From Microbacterium sp. 1S1 (GTDB lineage: Bacteria > Actinomycetota > Actinomycetes > Actinomycetales > Microbacteriaceae): DNA of 64,000 bases. The stretch covers positions 1,116,001 through 1,180,000 of the forward strand of contig NZ_CP043430.1 in assembly GCF_008271365.1 (NCBI RefSeq). The letters are read 5' to 3'. Each line of letters opens with the position of its first letter. The stretch's first letter is position 1. Below the pieces are notes generated by a model that was not told the origin of the DNA, ran no database searches, and was given only the letters and a program-made list of their open reading frames with translations. The position numbers and the translations under genes are program-made. Below, piece after piece: positions 36,681 to 44,815 of this stretch.

Positions 36681-36839
36681 ATGGCCAACCAGCTGATCGA
36701 GAAGAACGTCACGATCGAAGACCCCCGCGACGGCACCCCGCTCGCCGTCACCATCCAACTCGAGCTCGACCTGTCCGACTGCGCCTGCGCACCCCGCACG
36801 CCGTCGCTGGGCAACCCGGTCGGATACGGCTCCAAGTAG
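36681..36839 (+). CDS. 52-aa protein with Cys-Ala-Cys motif, ars operon
   Basis: MANQLIEKNVTIEDPRDG starts the protein and DLSDCACAPRTPSLGNPVGY comes near its end, finishing in GSK. An AAGGAG ribosome site precedes the ATG and a strong terminator follows, so it is a real gene. It is 61 bp downstream of the ArsO-like gene and probably in its transcript. The CxC pair could bind As(III), or the peptide could be modified by the flavoprotein. No family is recognised and the function is unknown. Confidence 0.65.
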   Translation: MANQLIEKNVTIEDPRDGTPLAVTIQLELDLSDCACAPRTPSLGNPVGYGSK

Positions 36840-36857
36840 TCGACCCAACACCGGAAG

Positions 36858-36888
36858 AGGGAGCCCGTCCGTGATGGACGGGCTCCCT
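36858..36888. terminator. Strong hairpin between convergent transcripts
   Basis: AGGGAGCCCGTCC pairs perfectly with GGACGGGCTCCCT around the loop GTGAT. It lies 18 bp after the 52-aa gene and 44 bp after the end of the convergent ArsC-like gene on the other strand, so it can serve both. Confidence 0.75.
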
Positions 36889-36932
36889 ACGTGCATACTC
36901 GTTACAAGACGGGGTGCTGACCCCGCCGGCGG

Positions 36933-37340
36933 TCATTCCAGCAGTCGGGCTGCCAAGGCGTGCACGTTCTGGTCGACAGCGTCACGGAGTTCTCGCACGG
37001 CGTCGCTGTCCACGGACCAGTCCGCAGGATCAGGGAACTCCCACTGCACGACCTCACCGGAGACTGGCCCGGGTAGTTCCAAGCCCGGCTTCATCAGTAC
37101 CACCACATCGGCGCTCGCGAGGTCGTCCGGGGTGACGGCGCGCGGCACTGCCGCTGAGGTGTCGATGCCGAGCTCGTCGAGAGACGCGGCGACCGCGGGG
37201 TTGATCGCGGCAGCGGGGTGTACGCCGGCGCTGTCTGCGATCAGTCGATCGCCAGCATGCCGGGCCAGCAGGTGCGCGCCCAGCTGTGAGCGTCCGGCGT
37301 TGTGTGTGCAGATGAACAGCACGGTCTGAGGGTCTGTCAC
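36933..37340 (-). CDS. Low-molecular-weight phosphatase family protein, ArsC-like
   Basis: 135 aa from a GTG at 37340 with AAGGA 4 nt upstream. The phosphatase loop [12 protein letters not shown] is intact. The second part reads [13 protein letters not shown] where thioredoxin-linked ArsC enzymes have TMGCGDxCP, so the resolving cysteines are missing. It may work as a mycothiol- or mycoredoxin-dependent arsenate reductase or as a plain phosphatase. It is divergent from trxB. Confidence 0.75.
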   Translation of the reverse strand: MTDPQTVLFICTHNAGRSQLGAHLLARHAGDRLIADSAGVHPAAAINPAVAASLDELGIDTSAAVPRAVTPDDLASADVVVLMKPGLELPGPVSGEVVQWEFPDPADWSVDSDAVRELRDAVDQNVHALAARLLE

Positions 37341-37410
37341 GTCATCCTTCTCTCCTCCGGCGGGCCGCTCGCCCGCCGGACCGTTGGCGTGACACCAGGC
37401 TTGCACGTTG

Positions 37411-37430
37411 TATCGATAAGTGTCAATATA
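37411..37430 (+). promoter_or_regulatory. ArsR-like operator before trxB
   Basis: TATCGATAAGTGTCAATATA is an imperfect inverted repeat (ATCGATA against TGTCAAT) of ArsR/SmtB type. Only 5 bp separate it from the trxB ATG, with no ribosome site. The trxB message is therefore probably leaderless and metalloid-controlled. Confidence 0.5.
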
Positions 37431-37435
37431 GACGC

Positions 37436-38410
37436 ATGTCGATTCAAGAGGTTGAGCTGATCATCATTGGATCCGGGCCCGCCGGCTATACGGCTGCGGT
37501 GTATGCGGCGCGGGCGGGCCTTGCCCCGGTCGTGCTGGCCGGTTCCGTCACCGCGGGCGGTGCGCTCATGACGACCACCGAGGTGGAGAACTTCCCCGGT
37601 TTCGTCGATGGTGTCCAGGGTCCGGAGTTGATGGAGTCGATGCGCGCGCAGGCCGAGCGCTTCGGCGCCCGCATCCTTCTCGACGACGCTGTCTCGGTCG
37701 ACCTGGCAGGGCCGGTGAAGACGGTGCGCACCGGATCGGGCGACACCTACCTGGCGCGTGCGGTGATCCTCACCATGGGGTCGGCCTACCGCAAGATCGG
37801 ACTGGCCGATGAAGAGCGTCTCACCGGTCACGGGGTCTCCTGGTGTGCGACCTGCGACGGCTTCTTCTTCCGCGACCAGGAGATCGTCGTGGTCGGCGGT
37901 GGCGATTCGGCGATGGAGGAAGCGCTGTTCCTCACCCGGTTCGCGTCGAAGGTCACCGTGGTGCACCGTCGCGACACGTTCCGCGCCTCACAGATCATGG
38001 CGCAGCGGGTGCTCGAGCACCCGAAGATCGACGTCGCCTGGAACAGCGAAGTAGCCGGCATCCTCGGGACGGACAAGGTCGAGGCGGTCACGCTGCGCGA
38101 CACGGTCTCCGGAGCGGAACGCGAACTCTCCGTGACAGGGGTCTTCGTCGCCATCGGGCACGACCCGCGCTCCGAGCTCGTCGCAGGCTCCGTCGACACG
38201 GACGCTGACGGGTATGTGCGGGTCGCCCACCCGTCCACCCGCACCACCCTCGACGGCGTCTTCGCCGCCGGCGACCTGGTCGACCACACCTACCGGCAGG
38301 CCATCACCGCAGCCGGCACGGGTTGCGCGGCCGCCCAGGACGCCCAGCACTACCTCGCGGCCCTCACGGACACCGCGCCCGCATTCGACGCCCAGGAGGT
38401 CCTCGCATGA
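37436..38410 (+). CDS. trxB: Thioredoxin reductase
   Basis: 324 aa. The FAD loop [20 protein letters not shown], the redox centre [10 protein letters not shown], the NADPH loop [16 protein letters not shown] and the C-terminal FAD motif [16 protein letters not shown] are all present. It transfers electrons from NADPH to thioredoxin. In this operon the electrons probably feed the arsenate reductases. The stop overlaps the trxA start. Confidence 0.94.
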   Translation: MSIQEVELIIIGSGPAGYTAAVYAARAGLAPVVLAGSVTAGGALMTTTEVENFPGFVDGVQGPELMESMRAQAERFGARILLDDAVSVDLAGPVKTVRTGSGDTYLARAVILTMGSAYRKIGLADEERLTGHGVSWCATCDGFFFRDQEIVVVGGGDSAMEEALFLTRFASKVTVVHRRDTFRASQIMAQRVLEHPKIDVAWNSEVAGILGTDKVEAVTLRDTVSGAERELSVTGVFVAIGHDPRSELVAGSVDTDADGYVRVAHPSTRTTLDGVFAAGDLVDHTYRQAITAAGTGCAAAQDAQHYLAALTDTAPAFDAQEVLA

Positions 38411-38733
38411 GTGTCCCGATCGTGGTCACCGACGCCACATTCCAGAACGACGTCACCGACTCCGAGATCCCCGTCGTGGTGGACATCTGGGCCACCTGGT
38501 GCGGTCCGTGCAAGCAGATCGCCCCACTTCTGGACCAGCTCGCCGTCGAGTACGACGGCCGGGTCAAGATCGTCAAGCTCGACGCCGACCAGAACCCGGC
38601 CACGGTGACCGCCATCGGCGTCACCTCGATCCCCACGCTGGTCTTCTACAACCAGGGTGCGCGCGTTGACATGCTCATCGGCGCCCACGCCAAGCCCGCA
38701 ATCGCAGAGAAGATGGAGGCGCTCCTCGCATGA
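38407..38733 (+). CDS. trxA: Thioredoxin
   Basis: 108 aa. The active site [15 protein letters not shown] and the cis-proline loop TSIPTLVFY are intact. It is translationally coupled to trxB upstream (ATGA) and to the arsenite transporter downstream (4-nt overlap), so it is dedicated to this operon. It would reduce the ArsC disulfide. Confidence 0.94.
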   Translation: MSVPIVVTDATFQNDVTDSEIPVVVDIWATWCGPCKQIAPLLDQLAVEYDGRVKIVKLDADQNPATVTAIGVTSIPTLVFYNQGARVDMLIGAHAKPAIAEKMEALLA

Positions 38734-39821
38734 GCTCCGCAACCGCACCCACCCCCACAACGACCACCCGCCGCCTGTCGACCCTCGACCGCTGGTTGCC
38801 GCTGTGGATCGGACTGGCCATGGTCGCCGGAATCCTCGTCGGCCGCTTCATCCCTGGCGTCTCCGAGCTCCTCGCCCACATCGAAGTCGGCGGCATCTCC
38901 GTGCCGATCGCGCTCGGCCTGCTGGTGATGATGTACCCCGTCCTCGCGAAGGTCCGCTACGACAAAGTCGCCGCCGTCACCGGCGACAAGAAGCTCCTCA
39001 TCTCCTCGCTCGCACTGAACTGGGTCGTCGGACCGGCACTGATGTTCGCCCTCGCCTGGGCGTTCCTTCCCGATCTCCCCGAGTACCGCACCGGCCTCAT
39101 CATCGTGGGCCTGGCCCGGTGCATCGCGATGGTCGTCATCTGGAACGATCTCGCCTGCGGTGACCGAGAAGCCGCCGCCGTCCTCGTCGCCATCAACTCC
39201 GTGTTCCAGGTCATCGCCTTCTCCCTCCTCGGGTGGTTCTACCTCACTGTGCTCCCCGGATGGCTTGGACTGGACTCGCAGGGACTGGAGATCTCGATCT
39301 GGCAGATCGCACTCAACGTGCTCGTCTTCCTCGGAATCCCCCTGATCGCCGGTTTCGCGTCCCGCCTGATCGGGGAGCGTGCGAAGGGCCGCGACTGGTA
39401 CGAGGACACGTTCCTTCCGAAGATCGGACCGTGGGCGCTGTACGGCCTGCTGTTCACGATCGTGCTGCTGTTCGCCCTGCAGGGTGAGCAGGTCACCAAC
39501 CGGCCGTGGGATGTGGCCCGCATCGCCCTGCCGCTGTTGGCGTACTTCGCCGTGATGTGGTTCATCGGACTGTTCACCGGGAAGGCGCTCGGGCTCGGAT
39601 ACGCCCGATCCTCCGCTCTGGCGTTCACGGCCGCGGGCAACAACTTTGAACTCGCCATCGCCGTCGCCATCGGCACCTTCGGGGCCGCCTCCGGTCAGGC
39701 CCTCGCCGGCGTCGTCGGCCCACTGATCGAGGTCCCCGTGCTCGTCGGACTCGTCTACGTCTCCCTGTGGGCGGCCCGGCGCTGGTTCCACACCAACCCG
39801 TACACCGCTGAAAGGATGTAG
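38730..39821 (+). CDS. acr3: Arsenite efflux transporter, ACR3 family
   Basis: 363 aa with ten predicted membrane helices. Conserved ACR3 segments are seen: TLDRWLPLWIGLAMVAGILV, ALNWVVGPALMFALAW, GLIIVGLARCIAMVVIWNDL (with the essential Cys) and AFTAAGNNFELAIAVAIGTF. It exports As(III) from the cytosol. It starts inside the trxA end. Confidence 0.94.
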   Translation: MSSATAPTPTTTTRRLSTLDRWLPLWIGLAMVAGILVGRFIPGVSELLAHIEVGGISVPIALGLLVMMYPVLAKVRYDKVAAVTGDKKLLISSLALNWVVGPALMFALAWAFLPDLPEYRTGLIIVGLARCIAMVVIWNDLACGDREAAAVLVAINSVFQVIAFSLLGWFYLTVLPGWLGLDSQGLEISIWQIALNVLVFLGIPLIAGFASRLIGERAKGRDWYEDTFLPKIGPWALYGLLFTIVLLFALQGEQVTNRPWDVARIALPLLAYFAVMWFIGLFTGKALGLGYARSSALAFTAAGNNFELAIAVAIGTFGAASGQALAGVVGPLIEVPVLVGLVYVSLWAARRWFHTNPYTAERM

Positions 39822-39823
39822 CC

Positions 39824-40819
39824 ATGAACGTCACGCTGACGACCACCGGCGACACCTGCAGTCCCGTCGCCACCCACGCGATCGGCGTCGACGCCGCCAC
39901 TTCGGTTGCGGCGACGCTGAAAGCGCTGTCCGACCCGCTCAGACTGCGCATGCTGTCCGCCATCGCCTCCGACCCCCGCGGAGAGTCGTGTGTGTGCGAC
40001 CTGGCCGAACTCGCCGACGTCTCCCAGCCCACCGTCTCGCACCATCTGAAAGTCCTCAAAGACGTGGATGTCCTCGTCTCCGAGCGGCGCGGCACCTGGG
40101 TCTGGTACCGCATCAACCCGAACCGCCGCGGCGCGGTCACCGCACTCCTGGACTCGTTCGCGCCCGCGACCGTGAGTGAGCCGTGGAGCGTTGAGCGCAC
40201 GGACGCAAACACACGACCCGACTTCGACGCGCGCGTGACTCATCTTGCTGACGAGCTCGCCGACGAGATCCCGGAGATCGACGCCGACGTGGTGCTCACC
40301 ATCGTCCGCGAGTCGTACACGTCCCTTGCCCGCACTGCTCGCGTCACCTCTGCATTGATCCCCTTGACCGAGAGGTTCGCCCGGCAGCGCCTCGCTGACC
40401 TCACCAGGGACCGCGACGCCTCCGTCCCGCAGGTGCTGTTCGTGTGCGTTGCGAACGCCGGACGCTCCCAGCTCGCCGCAGCACTCGTGAATCAGATCAG
40501 CGGCGGTAAGGTCGTTGCACGTTCCGCAGGGTCGAATCCCGCGGACGTCATCCACCCCCACGTCCGATCGCTGCTCACGGACATCGAAGGTGACATTGCC
40601 GCTGACCGGTATCCCAAGCCGCTCACCGACGACGCGGTGCGTGCGGCAGATGTGGTTGTCACGATGGGCTGCGGGGACGTCTGCCCGATCATCCCCGGCG
40701 TTCGGTACGACGACTGGGCGGTGGGTGACCCCGCTCTCGCGTCTCGCGAAGGCGTCGAAGCGATCCGTGACGATATCGCCGCACGCGTCCATGTTCTCGT
40801 GGACGACCTTCTCCTCTAA
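39824..40819 (+). CDS. ArsR-ArsC fusion protein with helical-bundle linker
   Basis: 331 aa. Residues 25-105 are an ArsR winged helix with the As(III) motif GESCVCDLAELADVSQPTVS. Residues 125-195 are a three-helix bundle (VTHLADELADEIPEIDADVV). Residues 200-331 are an ArsC of phosphatase type with CVANAGRSQLAAALV and TMGCGDVCPIIPG. Sensor and enzyme in one chain occur in actinobacterial arsenic operons. It lies 2 bp after acr3. Confidence 0.87.
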   Translation: MNVTLTTTGDTCSPVATHAIGVDAATSVAATLKALSDPLRLRMLSAIASDPRGESCVCDLAELADVSQPTVSHHLKVLKDVDVLVSERRGTWVWYRINPNRRGAVTALLDSFAPATVSEPWSVERTDANTRPDFDARVTHLADELADEIPEIDADVVLTIVRESYTSLARTARVTSALIPLTERFARQRLADLTRDRDASVPQVLFVCVANAGRSQLAAALVNQISGGKVVARSAGSNPADVIHPHVRSLLTDIEGDIAADRYPKPLTDDAVRAADVVVTMGCGDVCPIIPGVRYDDWAVGDPALASREGVEAIRDDIAARVHVLVDDLLL

Positions 40820-40847
40820 CCCCTCTACCGCCCATTCAGGAGCAAAC

Positions 40848-41255
40848 ATGACTGACACCACCGTTAAGCCTTCCGTCCTCTTCGTTTGCGTTCACAACGC
40901 CGGACGGTCGCAAATGGCGGCCGGGTTCCTTCGCGAGATCGCTGGCGACCGTATCGAAGTTCGCTCGGCCGGGTCCATGCCTGCGGATCAGATCAACCCC
41001 ACCGCCGTCGACGCGATGCAGGAACTTGGTATCGACATCACCGCCGAGCAGCCCAAGGTCCTCACCACCGAGGCGGTGCAGGCCTCTGACGTCGTGATCA
41101 CCATGGGGTGTGGCGACGCGTGCCCGTTCTTCCCCGGAAAGCGCTACGAAGACTGGAAGCTCGACGACCCCGCTGGTCAGGGCATCGACGCCGTGCGGCC
41201 CATCCGCGACGATATCCGTGGCCGCATCGAACAGCTGGTGAGCGAGCTCCTCTGA
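40848..41255 (+). CDS. arsC: Arsenate reductase, thioredoxin-type
   Basis: 135 aa from the ATG at 40848 with AGGAG upstream. CVHNAGRSQMAAGFL and TMGCGDACPFFPGKRYEDW give the P-loop and the redox cysteines. It is the last gene of the trxB-trxA-acr3-ArsR/ArsC-arsC operon. It is the third ArsC domain with intact redox cysteines in this element. Confidence 0.93.
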   Translation: MTDTTVKPSVLFVCVHNAGRSQMAAGFLREIAGDRIEVRSAGSMPADQINPTAVDAMQELGIDITAEQPKVLTTEAVQASDVVITMGCGDACPFFPGKRYEDWKLDDPAGQGIDAVRPIRDDIRGRIEQLVSELL

Positions 41256-41447
41256 GAAGTCCACGGGCTCGACAATCCGCGACGCTGACGTGAGTGGCGA
41301 GTCGGCAGTGCGATCTTGGTCAGGCCTTCATCGCTTCTCGACTCGCTCGCGTTTGGGCGAGCAGCGAACACGTGAGCCTCTGACCTTCGTGCTCGAAGGG
41401 TTCAGGGTCGCCAACCGCAAGCTCGATGGCGTTGGCACCTAGAGTCG
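41256..41447. other. Gap between arsC and tniQ, no gene seen
   Basis: The arsC gene ends on the plus strand and tniQ ends on the minus strand. The 192 bp between them have no supported coding sequence, and I see no transposon-end motif (ATCGGACT) here. The cargo/transposition-gene junction is therefore not marked by an end remnant. Confidence 0.5.
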
Positions 41448-43775
41448 CTATTTCCGGCAGTCGGGGCAGCGGGCGTGAGGCCTGCGGGTTCTGGTCTGAA
41501 CTCTCGATGGCCACGTATACCCGCAGGCACAGTGCCAGGTGACTTTTCTCCCCGATCCGACAGTGACCTCGGTGGGTGAGAGGGCGTTAGAGGCATCCCA
41601 CTGCGCTGCGAGATCGGGTCGCAGGGTTGCAAGGTCAGTCTCCCCTGGGATGGGTAGCTTTCCTGCGCAGTACGGGCAGCCGCAGCCGGACGTCCGGTTT
41701 TTGACTGTCGCGGGCCACGAGTGATTGCGGTGGCAGATCCACGACACTTTCACGTGGGAGGAGACCGTGACCTGATTTGGGGAGCAGTCGTTGCTGGGAT
41801 CCCACTGTGCGGCGATGTCGGGCCGCAGTGTCGCGAGGTCAGTGGCTCCCGGGATAGCGACCCGGCCGGAGCATGAGGGGCACCCCGAGCCCGCGTGTCG
41901 GTTGGCGACGGTCGCTGGCCACGTGTGATTCTCAGCGCAGCGCCACTGGGCTTCATAGGAGCTACTGACGGTCACTTCGGAGGGTGTTCGGTCGTTCGCC
42001 CCCGCTTTGTGGTCCCATTCCGAAGCCAGATGAGGGTCGAGAGTTCCTAAGTCGTTGAATCCCGCGAGGACGACGCGATTCGCGCAGACGGGGCATCCCG
42101 TCTTGTCCTTCGTGCGACCCCAGACGGGAAGCTCCCACGTGTGACTCAGCGCGCAACGCCATACTGCGGGGTAATCCGAACCCGCGGTGACCTCGCTCGG
42201 AGTCTTGGAGTTCGCGCGGTCCCATTGTTCGGCGAGTTGAGGGTGGGTGGTGGCGAGGTCGTTGAAACCGGCGAGGGTGCGTTGATTGGAGCAGTACGGG
42301 CACCCGTGTCCTGAGCAACGGTCGCCGACAGCCGCGTCCCAGCTGTGGTCGCAGGGGCCGTGCCACCAGACGACGCGGTCGGATCCGGGGGTGACTGTCT
42401 CCGGGGTGATGGAGCTGTCGTTGAGTTCGTGATCCCACTCTGCTGCGAGGCCGGGGTGAAGGGTGGCTAAATCTGTTTCACCCGGTATCGCCCGGCTACC
42501 GCTGCAATAGGGGCATCTGCTTTCTTGCGTGGTGCGGGAGCGCACCTGGGCGGGCCAGGTGTGCTCGTGAGCAGTACACCTCCAGTTGATTTTCCGGGCG
42601 GAGGTGGCGCTCACGTGATGGGGGTCCCCACGGTTGGCTCCTGGGGTGGTGTCCCATTCCGCGGCGATGTCTGGCCGCAGGGTGCCGAGGTCGGTGTGTC
42701 CCGGCCAGAAGTCCATGCCGATGCAATATTCGCAGTTGGTCTCGGCAGAGCCTCGCACGTGGGGGCTTGCTTCCCAGGAGTGCCCCTCCTCGCACAACCA
42801 CCAGGCTTTGTGGGAGACGTCGACTCCGGACCAGGGGTCGCGGGTGGGCGGGTTGCGATCCCAGTCCCATTCGGAGATGGCTTTCGGGTGGCGGAGGATC
42901 CACAGCGGGTAGTTGGCGGTGGTGTCGAGGATGCGGGGGACGTCGACGGTGTCGAGGGCGGCTTCCAGGGGGCGGAATTTCGTGGGGATGGTGTGGCGGC
43001 GGAGGGGGCGGAGCCAGAGAATCACGCGTTCGACGAGGATGTCGCTGTTGGTGAGGCCCAACGTTGCGGTGATGTCGAGTCGTAGATCTGCCGCCGACTG
43101 AGTGCGCCATCGTGCGGAGTGTGCACGATTGGACAGGATCTGCAGGACGCGCACCGTCGCGCGGTACAGATGTGCGCGGCGATCGATCTCGCGTACCGCG
43201 CTCATCAAGGACGGATTCTGCCCGGTCTCTGCGTTCTGGGCGGAGAGCGTGTCGTTGTCGCGCACCATGGCCCACACTTGACCGTGCAGTTGCGTGGTGA
43301 CCCGACCAGTGGCGACGAGTCGACGGAAAGAGAGTTCCGCGTTCCGAAGCGTGGGATCGAAGGGAACGATCACCTGGGTATCGGGTTCGGTTCCGGGACC
43401 GACCCACACCATCTGCCCCGGGTGTCGGAGACAGAAGTTCTCCCGATCGTGGGGAATCTGCTCGACCGTCTCCCCGGCACTGCATAGGCGGCACAGGAAG
43501 CGCTGCGGGTAGGCCCGTGTGGAGTCCGGTTGCGCTAGACCTTTCATGCGGAGGTAATGACCGGCTGGGCGCCCCGCCGTCGCCTCGACCGTCCGAGCGG
43601 CCGCTTCGTCGTCAATCCAGACGCGGTGGATGTTCGGTTGCGCTCGGCTGGTCAGTGCCCTTTCGGCGAAGTCGAACGGTACTCCTGCGGCGCGGCATTG
43701 CCGCTGCGCGTAGGAGCGTGGCGTCTCAAGATGATGCCACTTGGGTCGTTTCGCCCACGCCTGCGTGCTGATCAT
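41448..43775 (-). CDS. tniQ: TniQ/TnsD-like target selector with seven tandem DUF4379 zinc ribbons
   Basis: 775 aa from the ATG at 43775, which overlaps the tnsC stop (ATGA). Residues 1-296 are TniQ-like with a zinc knuckle C95-x2-C98...C115-x2-H118. From about 297 to the end run seven modules of 62-73 aa. Each has a D-L-x-T-L-x-P-x-L-A-x-x-W-D start, a VTxGS...W.C...HxW middle and a CPxC end, the DUF4379 treble-clef pattern. TniQ proteins bring TnsC to the insertion site; the array is likely DNA-binding. Module 1 diverges most. Confidence 0.82.
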   Translation of the reverse strand: MISTQAWAKRPKWHHLETPRSYAQRQCRAAGVPFDFAERALTSRAQPNIHRVWIDDEAAARTVEATAGRPAGHYLRMKGLAQPDSTRAYPQRFLCRLCSAGETVEQIPHDRENFCLRHPGQMVWVGPGTEPDTQVIVPFDPTLRNAELSFRRLVATGRVTTQLHGQVWAMVRDNDTLSAQNAETGQNPSLMSAVREIDRRAHLYRATVRVLQILSNRAHSARWRTQSAADLRLDITATLGLTNSDILVERVILWLRPLRRHTIPTKFRPLEAALDTVDVPRILDTTANYPLWILRHPKAISEWDWDRNPPTRDPWSGVDVSHKAWWLCEEGHSWEASPHVRGSAETNCEYCIGMDFWPGHTDLGTLRPDIAAEWDTTPGANRGDPHHVSATSARKINWRCTAHEHTWPAQVRSRTTQESRCPYCSGSRAIPGETDLATLHPGLAAEWDHELNDSSITPETVTPGSDRVVWWHGPCDHSWDAAVGDRCSGHGCPYCSNQRTLAGFNDLATTHPQLAEQWDRANSKTPSEVTAGSDYPAVWRCALSHTWELPVWGRTKDKTGCPVCANRVVLAGFNDLGTLDPHLASEWDHKAGANDRTPSEVTVSSSYEAQWRCAENHTWPATVANRHAGSGCPSCSGRVAIPGATDLATLRPDIAAQWDPSNDCSPNQVTVSSHVKVSWICHRNHSWPATVKNRTSGCGCPYCAGKLPIPGETDLATLRPDLAAQWDASNALSPTEVTVGSGRKVTWHCACGYTWPSRVQTRTRRPHARCPDCRK

Positions 43776-44815
43776 GCGGCGTCCACCAGGTCGTCCAGGG
43801 TGACGTTGTGTGTGTTGAGCGTGGTGCGCCGGAGAGTATCGAGAACCCCGAAGAGTCGCTCGCGGGTTACGGTCTCCGAGGTGCGCGATTCGTCGCGCAA
43901 GATGGACGCGACGAGGCGGTCCACGATCATCGCGAGAACGGCGAGTTTCCCGTCGGCGGCGTGGACTAGCGTGCCGGCGTTGCGGGTGAGAAGGCCGTGG
44001 GCGTGCCCGCATAGCGGTAGGAAGCTGTCGAAGGTGGCGACCCATTTGATCCATTGTTCGAAGTCCTCTTGGACGGCGGGGTCGATCTTGTCGAGTGTGA
44101 CGAAGTCGCAGCGTGCGCTGACTTGCAGGCCGTCGCCCGTCTTGAATGCTTGGTCGAGATTGATTCCAACCAGGACGACGGTCGCACAGGACTCGTTCTG
44201 GAGGGCTTTAATGACACTGGAGGGTTCAGTCCCGCCGAGCTTGTGCGCTTCGTCGATCACGAGCAGCTTCGTGCCGTGACGGTGGAGGGCTTCGACGGCA
44301 AGCTTCCGCAGCCTGTCGGTGGCGATCTGTTTGGGGAGAACGATGGTGGGGGCGAGAAACTCCACGATCTGGGCAAGGAGAGCTTTCCCGGTCGAGTGTT
44401 CGGTCATCTCCACCCAGACGACCGGTGCGTCTCCGTCTCTGAGGTAGTCGGGGTGTTGGGCTGCGTGTCTTCGTTCTACGGATCGAGCCAACAGGAGAGC
44501 GAGCTCTGTCTTGCCGGAGAACATCGGCGCGGATATCATCAGCCCGCGCCGCGAGTTCTTCAGCCGAGGGTTGATCCGGATGAGGTCCTCCAGAATGCGA
44601 GCGCAGACCGTTTGCTCGCGTGTCTTCACCCTCAGCGTCAGTCGGAGAAAGTCTTCGCGAGCTTGGTCGTATAGCTCTCGTGCTTCACTGTCCAGATCTG
44701 TGTACTGACGGAAGGTGATCTTCGGCGGGGATGCGGGCTCGGCGTCGAATGCTTCTCGAAGCCCTGCAAGGCTGGTCTTGCGGTCATGGTGGAGGACGAG
44801 TGGGGTGATCTTCAT
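43772..44815 (-). CDS. tnsC: TnsC-like AAA+ ATPase of the transposon
   Basis: 347 aa. The Walker A is SAPMFSGKTELALLLARS (with Ala where Gly is usual), the Walker B LLVIDEAHKLG, and a sensor-1 region VVLVGINLDQAF follows. TnsC links the target selector with the TnsAB transposase and controls immunity. It overlaps tnsB and tniQ by 4 nt each. Confidence 0.88.
   Translation of the reverse strand: MKITPLVLHHDRKTSLAGLREAFDAEPASPPKITFRQYTDLDSEARELYDQAREDFLRLTLRVKTREQTVCARILEDLIRINPRLKNSRRGLMISAPMFSGKTELALLLARSVERRHAAQHPDYLRDGDAPVVWVEMTEHSTGKALLAQIVEFLAPTIVLPKQIATDRLRKLAVEALHRHGTKLLVIDEAHKLGGTEPSSVIKALQNESCATVVLVGINLDQAFKTGDGLQVSARCDFVTLDKIDPAVQEDFEQWIKWVATFDSFLPLCGHAHGLLTRNAGTLVHAADGKLAVLAMIVDRLVASILRDESRTSETVTRERLFGVLDTLRRTTLNTHNVTLDDLVDAA

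Noticed and set aside
41320..41514. 64-codon frame at the tniQ end
   Set aside because: It overlaps the supported tniQ 3' end in another frame and shows no start signal or domain.
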